From NCBI GenBank assembly GCA_029204225.1, contig CM055109.1:1128673-1192672 (forward strand): a DNA stretch of 64,000 nucleotides. Reading direction: 5' to 3'. Both the position numbers and the translations under genes were made by a program. Numbering within the stretch: the stretch's first letter is position 1; each line of letters opens with the position of its first letter. This document shows positions 11,901 through 24,200 of this stretch, piece after piece. The stretch comes from Diphasiastrum complanatum (lineage: Eukaryota; Streptophyta; Lycopodiopsida; Lycopodiales; Lycopodiaceae). The notes below the pieces were generated by a model. That model saw only the letters and a list, made by a program, of their open reading frames with translations, searched no databases and had not been told where the DNA came from.

Positions 11901-14900
11901 CAGGTAACATCATTCAGTGAAAGGCTTGGCCAGACAAGTAGATGATATTGGAAAACTCTGTTTCTCAATCTCCACTTCCACCTATCGCAGAAATGTCTAG
12001 GTCATAGTCTAGGATGTCCTATCCCAACATATCTAACATGTCATCAATCAGGAAAACACATAATCACCTTACATCAAACTCTGCTATGGGCTAGAATTTC
12101 TTAAAAAATAACTTCACAAGTAACAGGTTGACCACTACTCAAGACCTTAGGCTTTGGTAGTTGCAAAAATCAATTCATAGCCTCCAAAATTCAAGCTTCA
12201 ATTGGTGCAATCCTCAACATATCTTTTTGAAGATGAAACTAATAGTAGGCTCTTATAAATATTCTTTCTAGCTCTGAAAATATTGTTTTGCCACCTCTCC
12301 TCTTTTTGCTTTTGAATTGTCAGGATAACCAATAAAGATACACTTCAAAGACTTAGAATCAAGCTTTCTTCTACACTCATCAGGAATCTTCATGAAAAGC
12401 AAGAGAACCAAATACTTTCAATTGACTTATAGATGGTTTATGCCCACTATAAGCCTCTTCAGGGGTGATACCTGCCAAAATCTTCGTAGGAGAACGATTC
12501 TGTAGATATCCTGCAGTCTTCACTGCTTCGGCCCAAAAGGAATTGGGCAAACTCTTTGCCTTCATCATACTTACAGCACACTTGAGGCATAGTTCAGCAA
12601 AAACGTGATTGGTTGACCCTCTAGTAATTGATAACTTTAAAGTCATCTTTGAACCCTACACGACTTACCTCATGCTCAACTTTCATACTCTATGGATCCT
12701 CTTGTTGAGCTTTCTGATCGTAGCTAACAAGTCTTTCTCAATTTCTAGAAATGGGATTTTGATAAATTATTTGGACAATGCATTTGACACAAATTACCTT
12801 TCTTTATTTATATTGTTCGATAGTTATAGGCTCTCTCTAAAAAAGAGATGGCCCTACACTCCTGAAAACTGATCCTGGGGCTTGAACTTGAGAAATGGTC
12901 CTAGTGATAGCAATAAGGTGATCCACACGACTTTTCAGTATGCCTTTCATGGTCTCAACTCTTTGTAAAATCTCCTCCGAGTGTCAGCAACCTTGTAATA
13001 GCACGGTTTGTAAATTAGCTCTCCTAGCAAAGTTTAACTTTTTTTGCACTCCTGACACCCTTATAATTGCTCTGAACTCAGGGTATATTGTAACTAATCC
13101 TTATGTACAGCAGATAGCTTGATCAGGCACCGGAAATCATTTTTTAGGAATTTTGATTGCCTAAAACTCATACTGTCCAAAACAGCTATTGCAGCTTGAT
13201 TTTTTAGGAATTTTAGTTGCCCAAAACTTGTACTGTCAAAAAGTGCTATTGCAGCCACAGATTTTCTTGATTGCTAAGAGGCTTTGTAAAAAGTACTGTT
13301 TCTCCATATTGCAAACTTAACTACAAGCCACTATCTAATGAGCAGATTCACAGGGTGTTATGTCAAACATTTTTTAAGCAGCACTATAACGTAAAGCAAT
13401 GTCACGGACAGCCACTTCACATAAAAGCCTAGCCTTAAGTTAGCAAACATCTTTCTTCCTAAAATTTAACCAAACACAGGAAGTCATGTCCTTATTCGAA
13501 AACTGATCAGACATTTATCATATATACACACGAATATGCTCCAAAAGTATCACACAAACAGCATTTTAAAAATGTGTCACAGAAGCAAAAGTTCCAAGAT
13601 TTTAGCTCCAAATTCAGAAATCGATTACCTGCCTTGGCATTATTGAGACAAACAAACTTTACGGATGCAACCACACATGTAACCGGAACTCACCTCTCAA
13701 AGTTCCCAACTTCGCGCAGTGCCTGGAAAAACAACGGTAGCATGCTACAGAGAAACCGCTGCTTGTAAAGTGGCCGAACCGTTGCATAATGTTTCTTGTT
13801 CAAAGCTTTGCTTTCCTTTATTATAATTCCCAAACCTTCGGCTGCTGCAGTCGCTATCGCTATTGTTAATTCTTCATGCTCTTCGGATTCCTTATTCATT
13901 CTATAGCCCTCATGCTTAGGATCCTTCCCAAGTTCAAGGTCACTAGATTTGAGTATGCTCAGGAGCAGCACTGCAATATCTTTTACTTGCACATCGCCTC
14001 TCATAGCCAAAGCTTTTCCCACCCATGACAAAACTTGAACACCTTGAAGTCGCTTATGACTCAACAAAAACCCATCTGAATTATCCAAATTCTCAAGACC
14101 ATTTGAGTTCATGAAACTCTTGACAGGACTTATCGATTCACTAGTCAGCACAAAATTAATGGCATCTTCTAAAGTAAGCAAGTCTGAAGACAAATGATTT
14201 TCTTTCTTGCCCTCCACCCACTTATTCAGTATTGATGCCAAGGCTTGCGCTGCTGATTCTGTATATGGAGATCGCCTTTTATCAAGGGCAGCATCTAAGA
14301 ACAACTTCAAAAAAAATTTCTCTTGGAGATAAAGTAACCCAGGTCTGACCGCAATCACAATAGATGCTAAGAGTGCTATCAGCCATGTTTCTTGTATTTT
14401 CTGATAACATGAACTTAATTTGAAAAGAGTCGGAATGCTTTGTTTGCAGATATCCTTTTTAGAAAAAGCTATAGCTTTTGAGTCATTGCATTTATCACAA
14501 ATATTTACTCTGTCTGCTACAGTCTGCAAAGCCTTTGAGAAAACATCTTCTTGCACAGCTGCATTGCATTTCTGTACCGCAACACGTATCACCTCCATGC
14601 ATGCAGCCATAATCTAAATACGGTAGAGATTTCAGATATGAGAATCACAAATAGCACTGGTCTGGATATACAACAACATAGTTTTCAAAAATAATGCTTT
14701 TTCTTAAGAGGTTTAAACCAAGGTTGCAGGCCGCGTTCCGGAACGCATTCCGGATCGCGTTCCGGAAATTTCCATTAGGGTTTTCCGGAACAATTTTGTT
14801 TTTTTTTGAGATTTTTTTAATACCAAGTATCAAATGGAAGGTTTTTTCAAGGGCAGTTCCTTTATCAAGTTTGCCATCAATTTCAGGACCACTGTCGTCC

Positions 14901-15172
14901 GTTAACTTATTTTTCACTATTATATCATTTTCTACAGTTACCAGTATTGTGTGAAATGCTTCTTGGTTTCCAAGGGAAGGCTCGAACTTGAGACCAAAGA
15001 AACTTTCTACAGTGACCAGTATTGTGTGAAATGCTTCTTGGTTTCCAAGGGGAGGCTCGAACCTGGGACCAAAGAAACTTTGGATGCCAAGCTAACCAGT
15101 TGAGCCAACCCCGTTGGGTGTGTATTGTGTGAAATGAAATCATGTGCATAGCAAAGCATTGAAAGCATATTG

Positions 15173-15238
<66 letters not shown>

Positions 15239-18200
15239 GTAGACCATGCTGGAAAAAAACCATACCGAATTACCTACTGAAATAGACCATGCTGGAAAAA
15301 AATCATATCGAAACACAAACTGATAGGACACAATGTAAAAACGTGAAAATATATAATGTCGGGCTCAAGGCCAAAAAAAAATCGTTTTGGAGACCAACGC
15401 CGCCACCTCGTCGCTTCCACTATCCTGATCACGCACAGATCGATGCCCCACGCTGCCCACAATCCACGATCACCTCCTCATCCTTGCTCTCTCTCACTCT
15501 CCAACTCTCAAAATGCAAAATTTTTTAAGTGGGCCGCGGGCTGCCTGCTCGCGGCCCACATAAAAAATTTTCAAAATTTTTCGCGTTCCGGGACCGCGTT
15601 TCTGGTCCCGGAACGCGGGCGATCCGGATCGAAATCCTTCCGGATAACGGTCCGCTGCAACACAGGTTTAAACATACTTTTCTTTCAGTAGACATTTAGA
15701 AGATACTCATTTACTATCATTCAACCATAGATCCAGCGGTACCAGGATCCGCGGATCCCGGTACCGACGAGAGCAGTGCATTTATGCAGGTTGCCGGTTT
15801 TGACGAGAGCGAACAGCCAAAGGACCGAGGGGATGCAAAACACCAAAAAGTGTGTTTTCACTCAGGGAGTCGGAAGGCCAAATCATGAAGAGGCCGTACC
15901 GTCGGGGCCTCGGACCCCGCCAGGGGGCTACCGCCCCCCGAACCCCCCAGGACTTCCTGCTATATAGAAACTATAATCTAGCCATCTCATAACCATCATG
16001 GTCTCACAGTAGACCCTATACTAACAATCGTGCTCAGTAATGGCTTCTCCTCATAACGGGGGCCTTACAGATCTGAGCTCAGGGTTAACTAGTGACTACT
16101 AAACTGAGAGGTGCATTATTTAGTTGTCTAACACATTTTGTAGCTGAAAGCACCGGCAACTTGCATAAATGCATTACTCTCATCAAGAGCTTCAAGCTGA
16201 TACCCATATTGCACACTAAATTTCTTTTTTTAAATTTAAAAAAAAAATTAATGAAAATATTAAAAAATGGTACCGCCCTGGTACCGCGGAATTTTGGGCC
16301 GCACCATAACCGCGGTACCACCATTATGGTACCGGCGGTACCACAGGGAACTATGCATTCAACAAAGAAGTATAATGTACTCAACATGGAAACAAAATGC
16401 ATATATAGTAATTACAAGCACATGGGTAAACTATGGAGGACATAAATGAAAGCATGCAAAGCTCCATATTTACCATTTAGCTTAGGGTAGATGTTGACGT
16501 AGGAATGAGGTTTTAGTTTACCTGCTCAGAATACTTAAGGGTGGAGACTGGAAGTGCTTCGATTGAACTCCAAACAGAATGAAGGATCTTAGGTGCCGCT
16601 GCCTGATCACCTCCTTCAAGGTTGCATCTGCTCACAATGAAAAGCATAGCTTAAAATATGCATTAACCAAGCAATTTCAGTTCTAGAATGTATCTTTCTT
16701 CCTTGTAGCATAGGAGCAATGCACATGCTAAAAACCAAAAATATCATTTATAATATCAACGTTTAGAAGTGGATGGTAGCTTAGAACGAAAAAATGGCTA
16801 TCATATTAGAAAATCTAGCAGGGCGAATGGCCAAATTGCAAGCAAAATTGTAAGTCATTTTTTGAAAAAGGAATTCACCCAAAGAATGTGGAAGAGAAAA
16901 CTTTTCAGATCTAGAAACAGGCCAAATTACATTGTCAATATCATCAATAAATGCAGTTCTATCTTGTTTCTACAAGTCTTGTATGAAGAATGACGTCTTG
17001 TGCTTAGAAGCCCGTTCCGACCAAAATGGGTCGGAACGTTCCGTTCCGAACGTTCTGTACGTTCTGGAACGTTCCTGGTCAGAACGATATTCATAATAAT
17101 TTCATTATTTTGATTATTTATATGAATTAAATGCTTTGTAAAAAAACGTATTTTTTTTATTTTTTGAGGGCATCGTTCCGGAACGGGCAACTAAGGTCTT
17201 GTGTACTTCCTATGTACTGTACATTAAGTAACAGTACTCTACTTGCATTTAATAGATGTGTATTTGTCTAGAAGATTCTAGGCTCAATCATTTTTCATTT
17301 AGCATTTAATGATATGATGTCCTCTTAGTTCAAGATAATATTCAGAAAATTTTGTACTGAGTTTTCTTTTTTTTTATATGGTATTAGAGCAGGTTTTGAG
17401 AGGACAGATCTGGTATTGTACTTGTTCCCTAGAGAGAGAAAGAGAGTGTCTATAAGAGTCAGTTTCTAGCGAGTACTTGCATTTAATAGATGTGTACCTG
17501 TTTAGAAGATTCTAGGCTCAATCATTTTTCATTTAGCATTTAATGATATGATGTCCTCTTAGTTCAAGATTCTGTTCAGACAGTTTTGTATTGAATTTTC
17601 TATAAGTTATTCTTGAGCTTGCTTAGCTACATACTTTCATATACATAGTACTACACTTGTATCATTGTAATGTTCTATTTGGCCTATAGAGTCTAGATCG
17701 ATGAAGGTGATCACATTAGACACTAATAAAGATACGGTATAGATTGGCCCTTTGTGGCCCTTTGAAGGTCAGGCCAGACTCTCAGTTTTTTGGAAGTTCA
17801 CACATATGGAGAGATTGTCCCATCACACTACTCGTTAGCGTACCACATAGTCTTCGTTAAACCTTGGAGCAGTTCAGAGTTTCCTCCAGCCAACTTCAGG
17901 TGGAAGTAGGTTACTTGCAAAGGATGTCCAAAGAGGATAGGATTTGTCATATGTGTCCCATCAGAAAGATAGAGATGGAGCACTCTATCTTTAGGAACTT
18001 GATATGTATGACCTTTGTAATTACATTGTAAATAATTGATATTGGACAAGATTTTGGTTTTTATTTGTACACTACTTGGTGTCAGTTCTAACATTCGGTA
18101 TCAGGGCCAAGGTTAAGAAGAGGGCTTGATTATCAAGCACTTTTAAACCCTTTTTTCATCTTTGCCTTGCGGTACTTGTACGCTATCGATGTTGGCTGGA

Positions 18201-21200
18201 CTATCGCGAGGAGGCTGCAAAAAAAAAAACAATTTGTGGGAACTTACAAGCTGACTAAGGCTGGCTGCCTAGAGTTGAAATTCAGCAAGATTTTGGAACT
18301 CTTCTGATTCTGAAATTACGGGTGGTTTTTGGTGAATGTTCAGTACCCAGGAACAGTTCTAAGACCTTATTTTAGACCAGAATTTTGTAGCCAGAGAGTG
18401 TAAGTTACGCTCAGATTTCTACACAGGTCTGCAGCCGCCTTCTGTGTGATGTTTAGGCTTACGAAGTTATTTTTTTCAGCTCATTTTAGGGTGCAGCTGG
18501 CTGTGGGCAGGCAACAGCCCTTCATTGGCCATTTCCAAGATTCATCATTCAACAAGCTCAAAAACAAGTGCATCAGTGCATTTTTATTTTGATTCAAAGA
18601 AACACGTCATTCAGGATATTATTAATGTGAAGATAGTGATTCAAGCCTAGCCTTCCCAACTTAATTCTTTTGATATCTTTTAAAATATCGTTCTTTTGAT
18701 ATCTTTTAAAATATCAGCATTTTCTTTGGAAGCTTGGCTGAAAATGGCATGCTACCTGCATAAACAAGAATGAAACTACTCCCCTTGAGAACAGCCATGT
18801 TGTAGCCAAGAATTCTCCAAAAATTCTCAGTCTCCTAGACTTTTCCACAAATATTTTGTTGTGGTTCGCTTGATATTATCTTGGGGCAAGGGCAAATAAA
18901 ACTTTACAACTAGGTTTTGACATAAGGTAATGTCCCACTACCTTTAATACTCATTTACATACACCAAAACACAAAACAACCCTTTGTGAAATACAGACAT
19001 ATTACTCTACTTTAATTTATACTACGACCCTGGATAAATGTTTTTAGATGCTGATTGCATAAGAATGTAAGGATGGCGTCATTGTATCCAACGTGAATGT
19101 TGCAAAACTCATTGGCGCAATCTTCTCCAGCGAGCAAAGCCTTGTAATCATAGTTCCACAGCATCACAATTCGATCCTTTTAAAGTTGAATTAATGCAGA
19201 ATTCAAATCGAATAGTTTGCATACATTCCTTTGCTTTTTCCAAAAAGGTTTCACAGCAGCTGAGAATTTTTTAACGATTTTGCATTTCAACAATTCAAAG
19301 TCTGAAAATAACAATAGAATGGATTTGATTGCAATTTAGATCGAGTTGCTACAAATCAACTGGGAACTACGTTGTGATCCACGAAAAAGCTCCAAACTTG
19401 TTATCATTCTACACAAGATATATGCATTCACTCTTAACGGTCAACAATCGACCATACATCAAACACCTGAATTCCACCATGTACATAACATTTTTGCCCT
19501 GTTTGAGCATTCAGTTTCACTGCCACATCAATGAAGCTCTGAAATTCAAAAATGAAATTCATCCTTACAATGGCAACAGATCCTGCGAAATGCACCGCAA
19601 TATTGATTCAACCTTCCTTGTATCTCCGGCAGGCTCACTCTTAACCTATTGGTCAATCAAACCAACTTTCTCAGACTCACTTCTACTTTGTATCTGAAAG
19701 ATCATAAGAATGCTGCAAGACAAAATACGAGATTAAGAAAAAGGTCTTTTCTAACATACACAATTAAACTTGGGATACTTACTATTGTTTCAGGTAGCCA
19801 AAATGAAATTGAATCACCTAGGTTATCAAGCAACCTTTCCAGAACTAAAGGCCTTGATGCTGAAAATGTCGAGATAGCCTGCAAATTTGCGTCGACATCC
19901 TGAATCCCCTTGGATTGAACAAGTGCTTTAAGCAACTGAGGAATAACTTCATCCAGGACATAAGTACGAGGAGATCCAAAATCCTTGAATGTTTCCTCGG
20001 TAGCGATAATGGATGAGAATGCTTTCAGGACATGATTCCAGATAAAGTCATATTGCTCTTTGTCCAGTAATATACTAGTCAAAAAAGAGATGATCTGATT
20101 CACTTGATCGGAAGAAAGGAGGGAAATGGGTGCTGGGAAGGTAGCCAAACCCCGCAATCCATCCACTGCCACATCAAAAAACAAGACCCACTTGAGTAAT
20201 CACACCAAACCAGCATAGCCCACTCAAAATTCAATTGAACCGGAATTTTTGCAAATGATTAGCCAACCTTGGAAACCAAAATACCATGCATACAGAATAG
20301 CATACCTCCAAGCTGGCAGTATTGTAATCCCAGTGTATTTGAAGCAGCGGTCAAGATAATTTGCTTGCCAACAGTAACAGCTTCAACATAAGCATCCACC
20401 AGATCTGGTGCTCTGACAAACAGAGGCTCCAACCAATATTTGTTCACCACCTCATCGATGTTGACAGGACTCTGAGTTTTGATGAAAGTGTAAGCCTGGT
20501 CCTGAGCTAAACCGTTTGCTGCATTCACAACTTTTGTGGACAAAAGCAAAGCAACCAAGTTGGCAAATTGTCTGCTTCCAGCATTCCAGGTGGAAATATT
20601 TCTTTTTTCGGTAATAATATTCTGAGAAGAATAAGATTCTTGTACGGCAGTAAGATTAAGTTGTAGCACCTTTTCTAATACACAAGAGCATGCTGAACAT
20701 GAAGCTTGAGCCACAGCGGATAGTATATCGATCATTACACGTGCTTTACTCGTGGCGCCCTCTTCATTGATGAGAGCCACGATCCATTGGGGACTTATGT
20801 TACCATCAGTCATTAATTCACTGGATGCTGAGTAAGTGCAATGTTCTATAAACCTAAATAAATCTCCTACAGAATCATCTTCAAGAATCAAAGAGAGTAG
20901 TTCTTGCTTTGGAATTTCGGGCATCATAAAATTAACTCTATCTGGATTATCTCCCTGATTTTGAACTGCTTTTATGCAACGTCTCAAACAGATTATGGTT
21001 TCATTAAAAATTTCTTGATCATTATTTGGAATAACGTCAAAGATTCCTTTGTTCGAAACAGATGAAGGGAAAAGCTCGGATTTGAGAGCAACCCAGATGG
21101 GCTTAGAAAATTCTGCCATCACTTTTCCGCTAAAATCCAGAGCGCATAGACCAAGATACTTCAACGAATCGATCTAAAAGAGAACCCCAAGATTGTCAGT

Positions 21201-24200
21201 ACAAGCAAAAGTGCATGCACAACTATGATTACAACCACTAAGAATATACATGCATGTGCTCATCAACTGAAATTCCTATTTGGCCCACACGCATTACTCC
21301 TGAGAACTTTCTAGCTACTGCACATAGACTGAAAGCAAAAATCAACAACAACACATGGAATGGAGAATAAGAAAACCTTATAATCAAAGTAAACACAACT
21401 ACAATTGCAATGGACTGTGGTAGCAACAGAGAGACAGGAATTTGTTGAAATTTCATATGTGCCAAAAGCAGTGCATAAGACTCGAGCACATACAAAAATG
21501 TCTTCCACTATGTAGGAGCACAATTTCCACCATACTAGCTTCGACCAAAATCAAAGTTGTTTTAAGAACCAAATTGACAACAATGAACCGTGGATAATGA
21601 GATTCACATGCATATATATACATGTCACAGGCCCTCAACACAGCCTAATGTTTCTGTATAGGTATGTAGCTGCTCGGCATACACTACGGAAGAAGGTATG
21701 TTAAAGAAAACATGGAAAAGTGTTCGTGCCAGATATGGTTGGAATCTCAATGATTTGTTAATTGCTGATTCGACCGAATCACGAATCCAAATCAGAACCA
21801 GCTGATTCCAATTGGATTCCCAGCCTCCAAGGATCCAATTGCTAAAATGAATACTTTAAGATCTATTATAGCACTTGCTACGCACTATGGATGGCATGTA
21901 CAACAAATGGATGTCAAATGAGCTTCCTTGAATGGTTACTCAGAAGAGGAGGTATTTGTTACTGTTACAGTATGTTGACCATAATCAAATACACCATTTG
22001 AATCTAACTAAATCCTACTATCTTCTTTTACGAAAGATAAAGTGAATGAGACACTCTATAGATGTTTGATTGGTAGTCTCATTCATCTTACTATCACTAG
22101 GGCATATATTTCCTGTGTTATGGTGATAAGTTAGTTAATGGTTGACCCAAGAGCATCACATTGGCGTGCTGCTAAAAGAATTCTATGATATCTTAAAGGC
22201 GCATATAACCATGGTCTTGAATATGAAGGAAGTGCACATTGGGAAAGTGATGCAGAGAACCGAAGATCCACTATAGATTATGTATTATCATTTGGTTCAG
22301 CTACTATTTTGTGGGCAAGTAAAAAGCAATCCACTGTTGCTCTTTTATCTAATAAAGCCAAATATAGTGTAGCTTCCATTGTTGTATGTGATTGTATAAG
22401 GCTTAGAAGACTTCTAGCTAAATGCCAAGAAAGTCAAAGTGATACGACCCCCATCTTCTATGACTACCAAAGTTGTAATCAACTTGCTAAATATCCTACA
22501 TTTCATACTCATACAAAGCATGAAATGTTGGATATTTACCCAAAGGAAGTGGAGCCAATTTATTGCTCAACAGATTATCAAGTAGTTCATATACTGGCTT
22601 AAGGATAAATTAGTCATTAATTACGCAGTTTGAAGATTGCATCACCGGAATCCACCTCAACAAAGGTCCAACAATTGGAAACCAAGATTGAACAGCATAA
22701 GGAAGAAACCAAGCAACTTAGAAAGCAAAAAGCTCTCAATATTAGAGTAAGAAGCATTCGAACACACAAATTGGTATTGAGGAAGCAACATGCTTTCTTG
22801 AGACTACATTGGAGTCCCTTAGAAGCCCGTTCTGAGCAAAATGGGTTGGAACGTTCCGTTCCATAACGTTCCGAAACGTACTGGTCGGAACGAGTTTATT
22901 TACAATGTAAAAAAAATAAACATAATACGCTGGTTTTCCGCGAAATCTATTGAGGTAACACCCTGCTGGCCCGCGACTTCACCATTTCACAACACTTGCT
23001 GGCCCGCGACTTCACCATTTCAAAACACATGCTGGCCCGCGACTTCACCATTTCACAACAGCGAGCAGGGAACACTGATGTGCTAAGATAACAGAATTAT
23101 CAGACAATTCAAATAGCGTGTCATCATAGAATCTGTAGCTGTAAGGTAGATGTGTGGTAAGTGCTATTCTTGAACATAATAGACCAACCTCTCTCAGTAA
23201 ACTATATCTTTTGTATGACATACTTCAGCTTCTTAGCATTCATTTTTCTTGTTCGTCACTTCAATTTCACAAGAGAATGATCATTCGTTGCATACTTCTA
23301 GCCTTCTGCATACACCAACTCTTCTCTCAGATAAATACCGCTCGAAGTTAGAGCCATCCGATTATTAATAATTCTGTTATCTTAGCACATCAGTGTTCCC
23401 TCATCAGTATGACGTTAGTGGTGCGCTATTTGAACTATCAGGTAAAGCTTCAAAGAAAAAAGAGAACGGATTAAATATTGAAGTGTAGTGTATAAAAAAT
23501 ACGTTTTTTTTTTTTCAAGGGTTCGTTCCGGCACGGAACGCGTTCCGTTCCGGAACGGGCAACTAAGCATTGGACTATAACTGTGAGGGCATGGATTCAA
23601 CATGGGGGACAAAGAAAGATAATGTCACCTTAGTAATTGGCTTTGTATCATCAGAAAGTCATAGAGAGGTCCTGCGACAACAATCTAAGTTGAGGGGCTC
23701 CTGTATCTTCATGGACGATACTCTCACTTACATGCAGCTGGTAAAGCCTTCCAGGAGGCCATGGATATTGGTAGATGTGTGATATACATGGATGGCCAGA
23801 TTCGTTACATTGATGGTGCACCTAGAGGCCCCCATAACTAGGAAGTTGGGGCCCTTGGGCTTGGGAGCATTCCAAGGCTCCGTTTACACCACTTACATCC
23901 TTGCTTTCTTCAGTAGTGGTCCTATTGCGACATTTTTTTTTATAGTTCGGACTGTATTATACAACTTCAGCTACTCGACACCCCATGGTACCCTATTTCA
24001 GACTTTCATGTCTTGTGAGAAAAGCAGAGATTGTCTAGTCTTGATAGGCTAATTATTTATCTTTTGGCATTATAAAGAAATTTATAAAGCTTTTATTGCA
24101 GCTGACTTCATCGCTGGGGAACAGTCAGTGCTGTCCCTTCCTCATCTAATTCTTCGTCGTCTGCTGCCTTCCTATCAGGCTCTACCAAAAATGCTCATTA

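Larger units (their letters stand above)
14719..15665. mobile_element. Non-autonomous hAT-like element, TTCCGGAA word family
   Basis: Flanked by a perfect 8-bp duplication GTTTAAAC (14711-14718 and 15666-15673). The ends are CAAGGTTGCAG and, inverted, CTGTGTTGCAG, sharing the GTTGCAG core with the complete hAT element. Inside the left end are repeated palindromes GCGTTCCGGAACGC and TTCCGGAA (14733-14790). Inside the right end are CGCGTTCC, GGAACGCG and TTCCGGAT words (15583-15652). No transposase is present. The interior holds a tandem duplication, a tRNA-like SINE head and a (TC)n tract. Length is 947 bp, in an MMS19 intron. Confidence 0.87.
22818..23567. mobile_element. Non-autonomous hAT-like element (long form of the 17-kb MITE)
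   Basis: The termini CTTAGAAGCCCGTTC and, inverted, CTTAGTTGCCCGTTCC are nearly identical to those of the 193-bp MITE at 17003-17195. Word arrays are GGAACGTTCC-like on the left (22848-22895) and CGTTCCGGAACG-like on the right (23523-23560). The target duplication is imperfect: CATTGGAG (22807-22814, followed by three extra bases) and CATTGGAC (23568-23575). The insertion splits a LINE ORF1 relic. The interior holds a 3 x 33-bp tandem repeat and a 34-bp perfect inverted repeat. Confidence 0.8.
22617..24095 (+). pseudogene. LINE ORF1 remnant split by a MITE
   Basis: The plus strand reads an ORF1 coiled-coil and core piece at 22617-22817 ([11 protein letters not shown], then [10 protein letters not shown]). 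It resumes at 23568-23860 ([39 protein letters not shown]). The two parts match consecutive regions of ORF1 in the 43.3-kb LINE and are separated by the 22818-23567 element. ORF1 ends in TAG near 23840, followed by the conserved junction GAAGTTGGGGCCCTTGGGC. ORF2 is then largely missing. A TATAAAGAAATTTATAAAG end near 24075-24095 resembles the LINE 3' end. Confidence 0.7.

Noticed and set aside
15045-15116. Functional tRNA gene
   Set aside because: Acceptor and T stems do not pair and no anticodon arm can be drawn; a SINE-type relic fits better.
17828-18094. 88-codon minus-strand ORF in an MMS19 intron
   Set aside because: No recognisable domain, AT-rich context and a nearby decayed primer-binding-site-like sequence; probably repeat debris.
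19021-19185. 55-codon open minus-strand stretch ([20 protein letters not shown])
   Set aside because: Looks coding-like but matches no family I know and has no consistent splice context; too short to call.
19225-19296. Minus-strand [16 protein letters not shown] as the missing MMS19 exon
   Set aside because: A plausible acceptor exists, but the frame requires a weak alternative donor in the previous exon, and the sequence is Lys-rich low complexity.
22964-23062. 33-bp tandem repeats as a CRISPR-like array
   Set aside because: Units are contiguous without unique spacers, and the context is a eukaryotic transposon.
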